Source: JAJTHB01 sp033763775
GTDB taxonomy: Bacteria; Pseudomonadota; Alphaproteobacteria; Rickettsiales; SXRF01
Length of the DNA: 64,000 nucleotides
Assembly: GCA_033763775.1 (NCBI GenBank)
Contig: JANRJW010000003.1
Span: 1 to 64,000, forward strand
Reading direction: 5' to 3'
This document shows positions 1 through 7,760 of the stretch, piece after piece. Positions within the stretch are counted from its first letter, which is position 1, and each line of letters starts with the position of its first letter. The position numbers were made by a program, and so were the translations under genes. Below the pieces are notes generated by a model. It did no database searches. It saw only the letters and a program-made list of their open reading frames with translations, and was not told where the DNA came from.

Positions 1-1
1 T

Positions 2-796
2 GCAGATACAGAGGGCAGAAATGCAGATACCAGAGTGGATGCAGAGGCAGAAAAAGAACAGAAAACAAATTCAAATACAAAACAGAAGACACACACAGAA
101 AAGAGAGAGCGCGAGAGAGAAAAACAGGAAAGCGGTGGAAAGCTTTCCGATCAGAACCAGAGCCAGACCGAGAGCCAAAGGGAGAGCAAGAAAGAGAACG
201 AGATTTTGCAGCAGATGCTCGATATCTGGAACGAACTGGTGCAAAGCAAGCTCACCAGAGGGCAGAAGGCAAAGCTCACAGAGCAAAGAAAAGAACTGCT
301 CGCCAAGCGGTGGTTAGAAGATTTCAACCAAGATATCAGAGCGTGGCGGTACTACTGCGAAATCATCGCAAGCAGCCAGTTTTGCCTTGGCAAACGCGAA
401 GGCAAAGAGGGCAAGGCATGGACGATTGATTTCAGTTGGGCGATTGCGTCACCGGATAATGTGGCTCGCATCATGGAAGGTGGCTTTTCAGGTGGCAGTC
501 ATCCACCAAAGCCGCCCGCATGCAATGTGCCGGAGTTGCAGCTGGCATGGGATACCGTGCTGGAATTATTCGAGCATAAGCACAGCAAGCCAACATGCCG
601 CAGCTGGCTTTCCAATACCGCCATCACCCGTATGCAGCGCATTTGCGATGGCAATGTCGTCACGCTGCTATGCCCCAGCAAATTCGCCCGCGACTGGATT
701 AACCAGCACTATCTGGCCGATTTGAACCGCTGGTTTGCGGAGGCCACCAAAAACAGCAGCCGCGTCACCGGCGTTGAACTGATTGTGGAGGGCTGA
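2..796 (+). CDS. Phage-type replisome protein with DnaA domain I-like C-terminus (5' end outside window)
   Basis: The frame is open to the left edge, so the true start may lie outside; a GTG at 35 is the first start inside. The first ~65 residues are low-complexity Glu/Lys/Arg/Gln-rich. Residues ~75-155 (from 35) carry a Trp-rich block typical of phage replisome organisers. Residues ~168-253 look like DnaA domain I: a Trp-containing helix, a central SWL, a VVTLLCPS strand and ARDWINQHYL helix. No AAA+ ATPase or DNA-binding domain IV is present. The stop is 2 bases before the next start, so the two are co-transcribed. Role as a helicase or initiator-binding adaptor is inferred from the domain only. 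Confidence 0.6.
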   Translation, partial: ADTEGRNADTRVDAEAEKEQKTNSNTKQKTHTEKREREREKQESGGKLSDQNQSQTESQRESKKENEILQQMLDIWNELVQSKLTRGQKAKLTEQRKELLAKRWLEDFNQDIRAWRYYCEIIASSQFCLGKREGKEGKAWTIDFSWAIASPDNVARIMEGGFSGGSHPPKPPACNVPELQLAWDTVLELFEHKHSKPTCRSWLSNTAITRMQRICDGNVVTLLCPSKFARDWINQHYLADLNRWFAEATKNSSRVTGVELIVEG

Positions 797-798
797 CC

Positions 799-1206
799 AT
801 GAAAGAATGGACAATGCCCGAAGTTGCACAGCGTTTTGAGGAGGCGGTAAAAACACTCCGCCGCCTTCCATCAGGCAAGAAGCAAGGCTATTTCAACGCA
901 TGGCCGCCCATCGTTCGCACCATTGCAGAAGTTCTGCAGATGGAAGCCGAGCCGATGCGGATGGGGCCGCCACCGGCCGATGCGATCAGCCGCATGGAAG
1001 AAACCATCCAGTGGATTTTCCTGCTTGATAACGAGGAAGAACGCCGCCTGATCTGGCTACGCGCCGCCCGCGTGCCTTGGCGTCCGATCTGCTGGCAGTT
1101 GGGGTGTGGCAGAACTACCGCATATCACCTGTGGCGCATCGCTCTTTTGAAGATCGTGACCCGGCTGAACACCAAGCGAAACGGGGGGCGAAATGGCCTC
1201 CGCTAA
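799..1206 (+). CDS. DUF6362-like phage protein
   Basis: 135 residues. The order of motifs (an EVAQRFEEA start, a YFNAWPPIVR block, a PADAISRMEE helix, then LIWLRAARVPWRPICWQLG and a GRTTAYHLWR helix) matches the DUF6362 family as I recall it from alphaproteobacterial prophages. The C-terminal part resembles a helix-turn-helix, so a DNA-binding or transcription role is plausible, but no function is established. It starts just after the upstream replisome-type gene and probably shares its transcript. Confidence 0.6.
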   Translation: MKEWTMPEVAQRFEEAVKTLRRLPSGKKQGYFNAWPPIVRTIAEVLQMEAEPMRMGPPPADAISRMEETIQWIFLLDNEEERRLIWLRAARVPWRPICWQLGCGRTTAYHLWRIALLKIVTRLNTKRNGGRNGLR

Positions 1207-1362
1207 ATTTTCTGTACAACTTGAACAAAAAAGCCTATGTTTCAAATTACAATCAGGCAATTTACGTCTGCCACGCTTTTCAGCGTTTCGTTTCTTCCTT
1301 GAATTTCTGACGTTTTGCAAAGCCGCACACACGGCTGGCGTTTTTGCGCGTGGGGGTGGTCA

Positions 1363-1749
1363 ATGATCACCGACATTTCACGCTATCGCAAACAACTCGA
1401 TCAGTTTGATTTAACCGAGGAACAAAAGATCGAATTGGTAAACGCACTCTGGATGATTGTTGAAAGCATCTATGATCAGCACTTGGGCATCAACCAGTTG
1501 TTACTGAAAAACAAAGAGGTTGATTCGCTCGACTCCAGCACTAGAGTTGAACATGAAGCGGAATTCGCTTCGGAGCGTAGAAACTCCTTAATTACCCGGT
1601 GTGCATCTACCGAAAACGATGTAATATCCTCGTCCGCATCCTATGGTCGGGGAAATGTACGCGCATGTTCAGGGCGCAAGCCTAAAGGCGTACATGACCG
1701 AGGTAATTCGGTTTTTCTACCTCCCCGATCACCAACATCGAGCGATTGA
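1363..1749 (+). CDS. Small phage-associated protein upstream of recombinase
   Basis: The first ~50 residues from the ATG at 1363 (MITDISRYRKQL, then an ELVNALWMIVES helix and HLGINQLLL) look like a short protein commonly found just before large serine recombinases in alphaproteobacterial elements. The rest of the frame, rich in Ser, Arg and Asn, looks non-conserved and may be a run-on past a lost stop. Function unknown. An upstream TTG/ATG could extend it to 1315, but the conserved part begins at 1363. Confidence 0.45.
   Translation: MITDISRYRKQLDQFDLTEEQKIELVNALWMIVESIYDQHLGINQLLLKNKEVDSLDSSTRVEHEAEFASERRNSLITRCASTENDVISSSASYGRGNVRACSGRKPKGVHDRGNSVFLPPRSPTSSD
1697..1716 (+). terminator. Weak terminator-like hairpin before the recombinase
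   Basis: A five-base stem ACCGA/TCGGT with a six-base loop is followed by a T run. The stem is short and lies inside the run-on part of the preceding reading frame, so this is a weak candidate. Confidence 0.25.
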
Positions 1750-1758
1750 TGTTGGTGA
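1729..1758. repeat. Perfect 11-bp inverted repeat upstream of the serine recombinase
   Basis: TCACCAACATC at 1729-1739 and its exact complement GATGTTGGTGA at 1748-1758 flank an 8-base spacer, 32 bases before the recombinase ATG. There is no T run after it, so an operator or an mRNA leader hairpin is more likely than a terminator. Which protein, if any, binds it is not visible. Confidence 0.6.
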
Positions 1759-1789
1759 CTTGTCTGAAAAGTCATGGAGGTAGCGTCAT

Positions 1790-3361
1790 ATGAGCAAAGC
1801 AGTAATTTATTGCCGTGTGTCGGATGTACAGCAGGTTAAAAACGGCAACGGCTTATCATCGCAGGAAACCCGCTGTAGGGAATTTGCGAAATATCGTCAT
1901 TACGAGGTAGTGCAGGTATTTAACGAAGAAGGCGTATCGGGCGGATTGATTGATCGGCCAGCGATTAAACGAATGCTGGCCTTTCTGCGGCAGCACCGCA
2001 GTGAAAGGATTGTCGTAATCATCGATGACATCAGCCGCTTGGCCCGTGACCTTAAGGCTCACATTGAACTTCGCACGGCCATCTCTGATGCGGGCGGCGT
2101 ATTGCAATCCCCTTCGATTGAATTCGGTGAGGATTCCGACAGCCGCTTGGTGGAGAATATGCTGGCCAGCGTATCGCAGCACCACCGGCAGAAAAATGCC
2201 GAACAGGTAAAAAATCGCATGCGGGCGCGGATGATGAACGGCTATTGGATTATGAAAGTGCCGTGCGGTTATAGAATGGATAAACGCACCGGACATGGGA
2301 AAATGCTGGTAAGGGATGAGCCTCTTGCTACTATCATTCAGAAGGGGCTTGAAGGGTTTGCAACAGACAGGTTTAGCTCAGTAGTCGAGCTTCAAGCCTA
2401 TTTTGAGTACCAGCCAGAGTTTCCCAAAAACCGCAAGGGCAGCGTGCATATTCAAAATGTGCTGAATATCCTTAATCGTCTTCTCTACACGGGATATTTT
2501 GAATTTCCTGATTGGGGAATCCCGTTAATGAGGGGCAAGCATGAGCCAATTATTAGCTTTGAAACCTATCAGAAAATTCAAGACAAGCTGCACGGGCGAG
2601 CAAAAGCTCCGGCACGCAAGGATTTGAATCAAGATTTTGTGCTACGGGGATTCGTGCTGTGTGATGGCTGTGGTGCGCCGCTTAGATCATGCTGGTCATC
2701 AGGCCGTCACGAACGCTACGCTTACTATCTTTGCCATACCAAGGGGTGTGAGCATTACGGCAAATCGGTACGCCGGGAAATCATTGAAAATAGCTTTGAT
2801 GCCTTGCTTAAGGATTTAACGCCAACCCCGGCTGTGGTTGAGATTGTCGAAGACATGGTTGTGCAAGCCCGCGATATAAAATTCCGCAATCACTTCGAGA
2901 TTCTTGATAATCTGAAAAAGGAAAGGCAGCTGGTTGACCGCAAGGTAGATCAGTTTCTTGAGCGAATTGTCCAAGCTGACAGCGCGGCACTGATCACAGC
3001 TTATGAGCGCCAAGTTCGGCAGCTTGAAGAACAGCGCATCATTTTGGAAGAAAAAATAAGAAATTGCGGTACGGTTGATGACAGCTTCGATGAAATAAAT
3101 AGAACCGCACTTGAATTCATCCGAAATCCGCATGAACGCTGGGCTTCGGCAGACCTATCGGGTAAGCGACTGGTGCTAAAAGCTACCTTCGCACGCCCTT
3201 TGGCATACCACCGAAAAGAGGGATATAGAACCGCCGCTCTTTCGCTTCCCTTCTTGGTTTTAAGGGAGTTTTCGTCTGGTAAGTCAAATATGGTGGGCGG
3301 TAATGGACTCGAACCATCGACCTCCACGATGTCAACGTGGCGCTCTAACCAGCTGAGCTAA
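1790..3361 (+). CDS. Large serine recombinase (integrase)
   Basis: Site-specific recombinase of the resolvase/large serine type, 523 residues. The N-terminal catalytic domain begins AVIYCRVSDVQQ with the nucleophile Ser, followed by SRLARD-like IDDISRLARD. A Recombinase domain (about 165-270) and a zinc-ribbon region with CDGCGAPL and CHTKGC follow, then a long coiled coil (~365-425). A GGAGG Shine-Dalgarno precedes the ATG. The last ~22 codons and the stop are antisense sequence of tRNA-Val, so the native C-terminus probably differs in the excised form. Its position and direction mark it as the integrase of the element to its left, inserted in that tRNA. Confidence 0.9.
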   Translation: MSKAVIYCRVSDVQQVKNGNGLSSQETRCREFAKYRHYEVVQVFNEEGVSGGLIDRPAIKRMLAFLRQHRSERIVVIIDDISRLARDLKAHIELRTAISDAGGVLQSPSIEFGEDSDSRLVENMLASVSQHHRQKNAEQVKNRMRARMMNGYWIMKVPCGYRMDKRTGHGKMLVRDEPLATIIQKGLEGFATDRFSSVVELQAYFEYQPEFPKNRKGSVHIQNVLNILNRLLYTGYFEFPDWGIPLMRGKHEPIISFETYQKIQDKLHGRAKAPARKDLNQDFVLRGFVLCDGCGAPLRSCWSSGRHERYAYYLCHTKGCEHYGKSVRREIIENSFDALLKDLTPTPAVVEIVEDMVVQARDIKFRNHFEILDNLKKERQLVDRKVDQFLERIVQADSAALITAYERQVRQLEEQRIILEEKIRNCGTVDDSFDEINRTALEFIRNPHERWASADLSGKRLVLKATFARPLAYHRKEGYRTAALSLPFLVLREFSSGKSNMVGGNGLEPSTSTMSTWRSNQLS

Positions 3362-3367
3362 CCGCCC
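3291..3367 (-). tRNA. tRNA-Val(GAC), attachment site
   Basis: On the minus strand the sequence folds as a full cloverleaf: acceptor GGGCGGT/ACCGCCC, D arm with AGCTCAGCTGGTTAGAGC, anticodon stem CCACG/CGTGG with loop TTGACAT (anticodon GAC), T arm with GTTCGAGT, discriminator A and an encoded CCA. The recombinase gene runs into its 3' end, which is where tRNA-targeting elements usually integrate. Confidence 0.93.
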
Positions 3368-3458
3368 CACCCGAAGAGCTGCTGTAGTAACAGCAAATCC
3401 CGTGCTTTAGCAAGTTTTTCTTGAAAGCCCGCAGCGCATGGCCTAATGACAGCTGCAT

Positions 3459-3509
<51 letters not shown>

Positions 3510-3535
<26 letters not shown>

Positions 3536-3660
3536 GCGCCTCCCAGCACATCTCTCGCGCGGGATTCAAAGAACCCACGCCACTTTACAGATCGCCTGCG
3601 CCTGCGCGCAGGCAGGGGTTCGAATCCCGCCGGGCACGCCAGCGCCTACGCGCAGGCAGT
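3510..3660 (+). repeat. Duplicated 3' end of tRNA-Arg with decayed palindromes
   Basis: A 32-base segment covering the T arm, acceptor 3' strand, CCA and 6 further bases (3510-3541) recurs exactly at 3616-3647. The second copy has no tRNA 5' part. Palindromic GCCTGCGCGCAGGC lies just before it (about 3600-3613), and a one-base variant lies just after it. This is the pattern left when an element integrates in a tRNA 3' end and is later lost. Confidence 0.8.
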
Positions 3661-3662
3661 AG

Positions 3663-4172
3663 TTAGCGCGCGAATTGCCGCTCAAGATCCAGCAGGAATT
3701 CTTTGGTTTTCAGCCCGCCGCTAAAGCCCACCAGCGCGCCGCTGGCACCAATCACCCGGTGGCATGGAATAAGCACAGGCAGCGGATTACGCCCATTCGC
3801 CGCGCCAACCGCGCGCGCCTTATTGCTATCCCCCATGCGCCGCGCCTGCTCCCCATAAGAAATGGTAGTGCCGTAGGGAATGCGGCTGAGTTCACGCCAT
3901 GCCTTGAGCTGGAATATGCTTCCCGCTGGCCGAAGCGGAAGATCGAACGAGTGCCGGCGCCCTGAGAAATAGTCATGAAGCTGCTGGCTGGCACGCTGAA
4001 GCAGCGGATGATCAGCCTCCATCAACACCTGCTCGCCGGCAAAATTGCGGCGGCGATCGACATCCAATATCAACGAGAGAATCGCCGAGCCATCAGTGAT
4101 CAACTGCAACTCGCCTATCGGCGAACTTATCGCCGAGGCAAAGAGCTGTGCTTGAGTGCGCGCGGGCATCAT
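3663..4172 (-). CDS. ogt: Methylated-DNA--protein-cysteine methyltransferase
   Basis: Repairs O6-alkylguanine by moving the alkyl group to its own cysteine. The active-site motif PCHRVIGA is clear near residue 135, preceded by GAANGRNPLPVLI and the helix-turn-helix block RIPYGTTISYGEQARR. The C-terminal GFSGGLKTKEFLL is also typical. 169 residues is the usual size for the Ogt form without the Ada N-terminal domain. The ATG overlaps the stop of the upstream sulfate-binding protein gene by four bases, so the two are probably translated from one message. Confidence 0.92.
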   Translation of the reverse strand: MMPARTQAQLFASAISSPIGELQLITDGSAILSLILDVDRRRNFAGEQVLMEADHPLLQRASQQLHDYFSGRRHSFDLPLRPAGSIFQLKAWRELSRIPYGTTISYGEQARRMGDSNKARAVGAANGRNPLPVLIPCHRVIGASGALVGFSGGLKTKEFLLDLERQFAR

Positions 4173-5173
4173 GGTCTGGCGGCAGCAAATAAGCTGTCGA
4201 AGGTGCCACCATCATCAAAATGACGCTGCTGCACCTCTGTCCAGCCACCAAAGCGCTTAATGTTCACCGCCTGAACCGCAGGAAACTGCGAGCTGTATTC
4301 GGCAAGAATCGCCGCATCTGTCGGCCGCATATAGTGCTTCGCGCCAAGACGCTGCGCCGGCTCACTATAGAGATAATGCAGATATTCCCGGGCAACCTCC
4401 AGCGTGCCTTTCTGCGACGCCACGCCTTCCACCACAGCTACCGGAGGCTCCGCCAGTATCGTCAGCGATGGATAAATAATATCAAAATGCTGCTTGCCCA
4501 TTTTTTCTTTTGCAAGCAACGCTTCACTTTCCCATGCAATCAGCACATCGCCGATACCGCGCTGAACAAAGGTGGTAGTCGATGCACGCGCGCCAGCATC
4601 GAGCACAGGAATATTGGCAAGCAGCGCCTGCATGAACGCTCTGACCTTTGCCTCATCATTGAAACGCTGCTGCGCATAAGCCCAGGCGGCCATGTAGTTC
4701 CAGCGCGCGCCGCCCGATGTTTTCGGGTTCGGCATAATCACCTCAACACCAGGGCGAATCAGATCATCCCAATCATAAATTTTCTTTGGATTGTCCTTTC
4801 TTACCAGAAGCACAATTGTCGATACAAACGGCGCGCCATGCCCCGGCAGCTTCATGCGCCAGTCTTTGCTGATGAGCCCCGTCTTTTCGGCAATCGCATC
4901 AATATCGTAAGCAAGCGCGAGCGTTACCACATCGGCTTTCAGCCCATCAATCACCGATCTTGCCTGCTTACCTGAACCGCCATGCGACTGCGCAATCTCA
5001 ACCTCAGCACCGGTTCTGCTTTTCCAATGCTGCGTAAAAAGCTGGTTGTATTCTTCATAGAATTCGCGTGTCGGATCATAGGATACATTAAGAAGCTCGG
5101 TTGCAGCACGGCTGGCTGAGCCAATGACCAGCACCGTAAGCATTATCGCAACAAAACCAATAAGACGCAGCAT
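4169..5173 (-). CDS. sbp: Sulfate ABC transporter substrate-binding protein
   Basis: Periplasmic protein of the Sbp/CysP family, about 334 residues from the ATG at 5173 (a TTG 18 bases upstream would add six). A hydrophobic signal segment precedes the mature start at LLNVSYDPTREFYEEYN, the family's N-terminal hallmark. Other matches are QSHGGSGKQARSVIDGL, DWDDLIRPGVEVIMPNPKTSGGARW and the late HYMRPTD. No CysT, CysW or CysA partner is present in the window, so it is an orphan binding protein here. It overlaps ogt. Confidence 0.88.
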   Translation of the reverse strand: MLRLIGFVAIMLTVLVIGSASRAATELLNVSYDPTREFYEEYNQLFTQHWKSRTGAEVEIAQSHGGSGKQARSVIDGLKADVVTLALAYDIDAIAEKTGLISKDWRMKLPGHGAPFVSTIVLLVRKDNPKKIYDWDDLIRPGVEVIMPNPKTSGGARWNYMAAWAYAQQRFNDEAKVRAFMQALLANIPVLDAGARASTTTFVQRGIGDVLIAWESEALLAKEKMGKQHFDIIYPSLTILAEPPVAVVEGVASQKGTLEVAREYLHYLYSEPAQRLGAKHYMRPTDAAILAEYSSQFPAVQAVNIKRFGGWTEVQQRHFDDGGTFDSLFAAARP

Positions 5174-5194
5174 AACCAACACTCCACCCAATAA

Positions 5195-5428
5195 CTAATA
5201 ACGACGCATCTTCCAATCGCGCTCGTCCTGCTTCATGCGCTCAAACTCTTCGCGCTGCTGGCGCATCATGCGCTCAGCGCGTTCATTGCGAACACATTCT
5301 TCAAATGCCGGCGTGCCGACCTGATGCCCCAATTCGTGGCAGCGAGCCGAAGCCTCATAATCCTTACGCGGCGCCTCGCAGCCGGCAAGTAGCAGCACCA
5401 TGGCTGCCGCAGTCACAATTCGATTCAT
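5195..5428 (-). CDS. Small lipoprotein
   Basis: 77 residues with a lipobox LLAGC at positions ~13-17 after a short hydrophobic start, so it should be lipidated at Cys17. The mature part has two more cysteines (in ARCHELG and FEECVRN) and ends in a charged Arg/Glu/Met-rich helix. The ATG overlaps the stop of the membrane protein gene upstream. Function unknown. Confidence 0.7.
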   Translation of the reverse strand: MNRIVTAAAMVLLLAGCEAPRKDYEASARCHELGHQVGTPAFEECVRNERAERMMRQQREEFERMKQDERDWKMRRY

Positions 5429-5673
5429 CTCTGGTTGTCCTTTCCTGTGATATCCTGATAGTCCCCTTCAATCACTTGCTGGCTGCGTGTTTCGCTGGTG
5501 CGCACCTGATGCTCGAAACGCCAGCGTCTGAACATCGACCTCACCAGCAATAAAACTCCCGTGACCACTGCAACGGCCATGATAAAAATGATCATCGCCA
5601 CACCAAAAATCATCGCCAGCGCAATCAGAATACCAATAAAAATGACGCCTAAAATGGCAGAAATAATATCCAT
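5425..5673 (-). CDS. Small membrane protein downstream of fliP
   Basis: 82 residues from the ATG at 5673, one base after the fliP stop. Two adjoining hydrophobic stretches (about residues 1-45) form one or two membrane segments, followed by a polar C-terminal tail. It is co-oriented and tightly spaced with fliP and the next lipoprotein gene, which suggests one transcript, but nothing in the protein itself shows a flagellar role. Confidence 0.6.
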   Translation of the reverse strand: MDIISAILGVIFIGILIALAMIFGVAMIIFIMAVAVVTGVLLLVRSMFRRWRFEHQVRTSETRSQQVIEGDYQDITGKDNQR

Positions 5674-5674
5674 C

Positions 5675-6418
5675 TCACACCGTACCAAAACTCTTGATTA
5701 AACTACCGCAGACCAGATACCAGCCATCCACCAGCACAAAGAATATAATTTTAAATGGCAGCGAAATCATCACTGGCGGCAACATCATCATCCCCATTGC
5801 CATCAATATCGAAGCGACCATCATATCGATAATCAGAAATGGAATGAAAATCATAAACCCAATCTCAAACGCACGCTTCAGCTCGCTGATCATGAATGCG
5901 GGAATAAGCACTCGGTAAGGCGTGTCTTCAGGTGTTTCAATCTCAAGCCCGGGCGACATGCTGACAAACAGTTCAAGATCTTTTTCCCGCGCATGCTTCA
6001 GCATGAAGCTGTGAAACGGCGCGCCAATGCGCTCCAACGCCTGCTGCTCGGTGATTTTTTCTTCCAGCAGCGGCTGCACGCCATCCTGATAGGCCTGCTC
6101 AAACGCCGGCGCCATGATGAATGCCGTGAGAAACAACGCCAGCGAAACAATCACCTGGTTTGGCGGCGTCTGCTGCGTTCCCAGCGCACTACGCAGAAAT
6201 GACAGCACAATGACAATGCGCATGAACGATGTCATCATCACTAAAATGGAAGGCGCAAGCGAAATGACCGTAAGCAGCACCAGCAGCTGTATCAGCCGGC
6301 CTGTGGCTGTGCCGCCGGTTGATTCGCCTAAATCCAGCGTCACTGACTGCGCCAGCGCGCCATCCGTCGCCAGCAGCGCCATCGCCAATAACAGTAATGC
6401 TGATAGCCATCTATGCAT
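5675..6418 (-). CDS. fliP: Flagellar export protein FliP
   Basis: Core membrane subunit of the flagellar type III export gate. From the ATG at 6418 the product is 247 residues with a cleavable-looking signal, then the family blocks LAPSILVMMTSFMRIVIVLS, LRSALGTQQTPPNQV, and near the C-terminus FEIGFMIFIPFLIIDMMVA and LPFKIIFFVLVDGW. A longer upstream reading frame exists, but it would run deep into fliO; the start at 6418 overlaps the fliO stop by eight bases, which is normal for these coupled genes. Confidence 0.94.
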   Translation of the reverse strand: MHRWLSALLLLAMALLATDGALAQSVTLDLGESTGGTATGRLIQLLVLLTVISLAPSILVMMTSFMRIVIVLSFLRSALGTQQTPPNQVIVSLALFLTAFIMAPAFEQAYQDGVQPLLEEKITEQQALERIGAPFHSFMLKHAREKDLELFVSMSPGLEIETPEDTPYRVLIPAFMISELKRAFEIGFMIFIPFLIIDMMVASILMAMGMMMLPPVMISLPFKIIFFVLVDGWYLVCGSLIKSFGTV

Positions 6419-6683
6419 GAGGTTTGATTCCTGACTCAACCACCGTTGCCTGCGTTTCCGAAAGCAGCAGAAGATGCTCGGTATCATCACGGCGCACCAG
6501 CACCAGCCGCCGCCGCGCATCGAGATAGCGCACCTCGACCACCGATAACCGCCCGCCTGACGGAGCCACCTTCAGCCATTGCTGCGGTAGTGAAAAGCGG
6601 CGCAGCAGATAGGCGCAGCCCATAATGAGCCCAATCACCAGCGCCAGTGACGCAACAAAGCGAATAATCTCCGGCGAATCCAA
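6411..6683 (-). CDS. fliO: Flagellar biosynthesis protein FliO-like
   Basis: 90 residues with one N-terminal membrane segment (about 8-28) followed by a small basic cytoplasmic domain with GGRLSVVEVRYLDARRRLVLVRRD and EHLLLL, the usual FliO pattern. FliO assists FliP complex assembly. It directly precedes fliP with an eight-base overlap, which supports the call. Confidence 0.8.
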   Translation of the reverse strand: MDSPEIIRFVASLALVIGLIMGCAYLLRRFSLPQQWLKVAPSGGRLSVVEVRYLDARRRLVLVRRDDTEHLLLLSETQATVVESGIKPHA

Positions 6684-6684
6684 A

Positions 6685-7026
6685 TCAGCTTTCCTTTCCG
6701 TCTGCAGGCGGGCGCTCCGCCATGCGATAAGCAGAGGCGGCCTTGCGATGCGCGCCGCTGGCTTTCATCTCATGCATCACCAGCCCGCGCTTCTCCTGAA
6801 GCAGATTGCCTAGCTGCGTGAGGTCATCAAGCAGCTGCTCAAGCGCAGCAGCATGGCGGCGTTTTTCTTCAGCAGAAAGCGCAAGCGACGCCTCGCACAG
6901 ACGCGCGATACGCCCATCCAGATCCGACAGCTCCACCACATCGCCACGCTCAAGCAATTCACGGCTTTCAGTGATGTAAGCGGCAATCTGCGTCAGCAAT
7001 TCATCCGTGCCCAGCGACTCGCTCAT
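6685..7026 (-). CDS. FliT/FlgN-like helical protein in flagellar operon
   Basis: 113 residues, almost all predicted helix, with heptad-like Leu spacing and a late AYRMAE segment. The gene lies between the FlhB C-domain gene and fliO, overlapping the former by four bases. Size and helical character fit an export chaperone of the FlgN/FliT type, but no diagnostic motif is visible, so the name is an inference from context. Confidence 0.55.
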   Translation of the reverse strand: MSESLGTDELLTQIAAYITESRELLERGDVVELSDLDGRIARLCEASLALSAEEKRRHAAALEQLLDDLTQLGNLLQEKRGLVMHEMKASGAHRKAASAYRMAERPPADGKES

Positions 7027-7328
7027 TTTTTTCTCTTCATGGTGTCATTGGCTTTATAAACATAGGCCAGAATTTCTGCAACGGCAGCATAGGCCTCGAG
7101 CGGAATAGGCGCATCAATTTCCAGGCGCGAAAGCAGCGCTGCAAGATCTTCATCCTTTTGAATCTCAACCCCATGCTCACGCGCTAGAGCAATGATCTGC
7201 TGCGCAAGATAGCCCCTGCCCTTGGCGGCCAGAATCGGTGCTTCATCTGACTGCTGATCATAGCGCAGCGCAACAGCAATCAGATCCTTGTCAAAGGGAG
7301 GCTGCTCACCGGTTGCCATCGGGTTCAT
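7023..7328 (-). CDS. Free-standing FlhB cytoplasmic-domain homologue
   Basis: 101 residues that match only the C-terminal part of FlhB: IAVALRYDQQSDEAPILAAKG, then LAQQIIALAREHGVEI, and IPLEAYAAVAEILAYVYK. The autocleavage NPTH motif of full FlhB is absent, as is the membrane domain. Such FhlB/FlhX proteins accompany a full flhB (present here at 9997). The start overlaps the end of csrA. Confidence 0.85.
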   Translation of the reverse strand: MNPMATGEQPPFDKDLIAVALRYDQQSDEAPILAAKGRGYLAQQIIALAREHGVEIQKDEDLAALLSRLEIDAPIPLEAYAAVAEILAYVYKANDTMKRKK

Positions 7329-7569
7329 CTTTGGGGTTTGGGTTCATATCCAGTGAAAAATCCAGATCCAGCAGCTCTTCGCCGCCCGCGCGCGCAGCAG
7401 CCATGTTCTGCTCCATGATGCGCTGGTGCAGCTCTTTGCGCAGAATCGATGCTTCCTTGGGAAAGACAAAGCCAAGCTTAACGGTTTTGCCGCGCACCTC
7501 CACCACGGTGAGCTCGATGTTGTTGTTGATGATGATGGATTCACCAATTTTTCGAGTCAGATATAGCAT
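7306..7569 (-). CDS. csrA: Carbon storage regulator CsrA
   Basis: RNA-binding post-transcriptional regulator. MLYLTRKIGESIIINNNIELTV is the standard first strand set, with Arg6 and the later conserved PKEASILRKEL block. The 87-residue length includes an extended acidic C-terminal tail beyond the ~60-residue core. It opens the minus-strand flagellar operon, and its downstream neighbour starts within it, so CsrA is probably tied to flagellar gene control, as known in other bacteria. Confidence 0.93.
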   Translation of the reverse strand: MLYLTRKIGESIIINNNIELTVVEVRGKTVKLGFVFPKEASILRKELHQRIMEQNMAAARAGGEELLDLDFSLDMNPNPKDEPDGNR

Positions 7570-7760
7570 GACAACCCTAAATAGCCGCTCAGCATGGTTT
7601 TTGCATCACCACAAAGCGTAGATGATTTGTGGCGTATAAATGATGCAAATGCAAATTTTAATGTAGCAGTAGCGATGAAATTGGAGTATACTCACTTTGC
7701 AATGTAGGCATTTTTTTCCTATCGCAACGGGCTGGTAATCAATTGTAAAACATTACAGAT
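7570..7760. promoter_or_regulatory. Divergent flagellar control region
   Basis: 191 bases between csrA (minus) and flgB (plus), so promoters for both flagellar operons must lie here. The right half is AT-rich. I looked for a sigma-54 -24/-12 pair and found a TGGC and TGCA with the wrong spacing, and found no full CtrA box. No confident promoter can be named. Confidence 0.4.

Noticed and set aside
3292..3361. A conserved C-terminal motif of the recombinase
   Set aside because: The tail is the complement of tRNA-Val, so its apparent conservation across genomes would reflect the tRNA.
3594..3660. Repeated palindromes near tRNA-Arg as a small CRISPR-like array
   Set aside because: Only two palindromic copies, and the unit between them is tRNA sequence, not a spacer. 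A lost-element scar explains it better.
4220..4975. Plus-strand open frame of 251 codons
   Set aside because: It is the antisense shadow of the sulfate-binding protein gene, with Arg/Cys/His-rich non-protein-like sequence.
7621..7660. Sigma-54 promoter before flgB (TGGC and TGCA)
   Set aside because: The GG-to-GC gap is two bases too long for a -24/-12 promoter.
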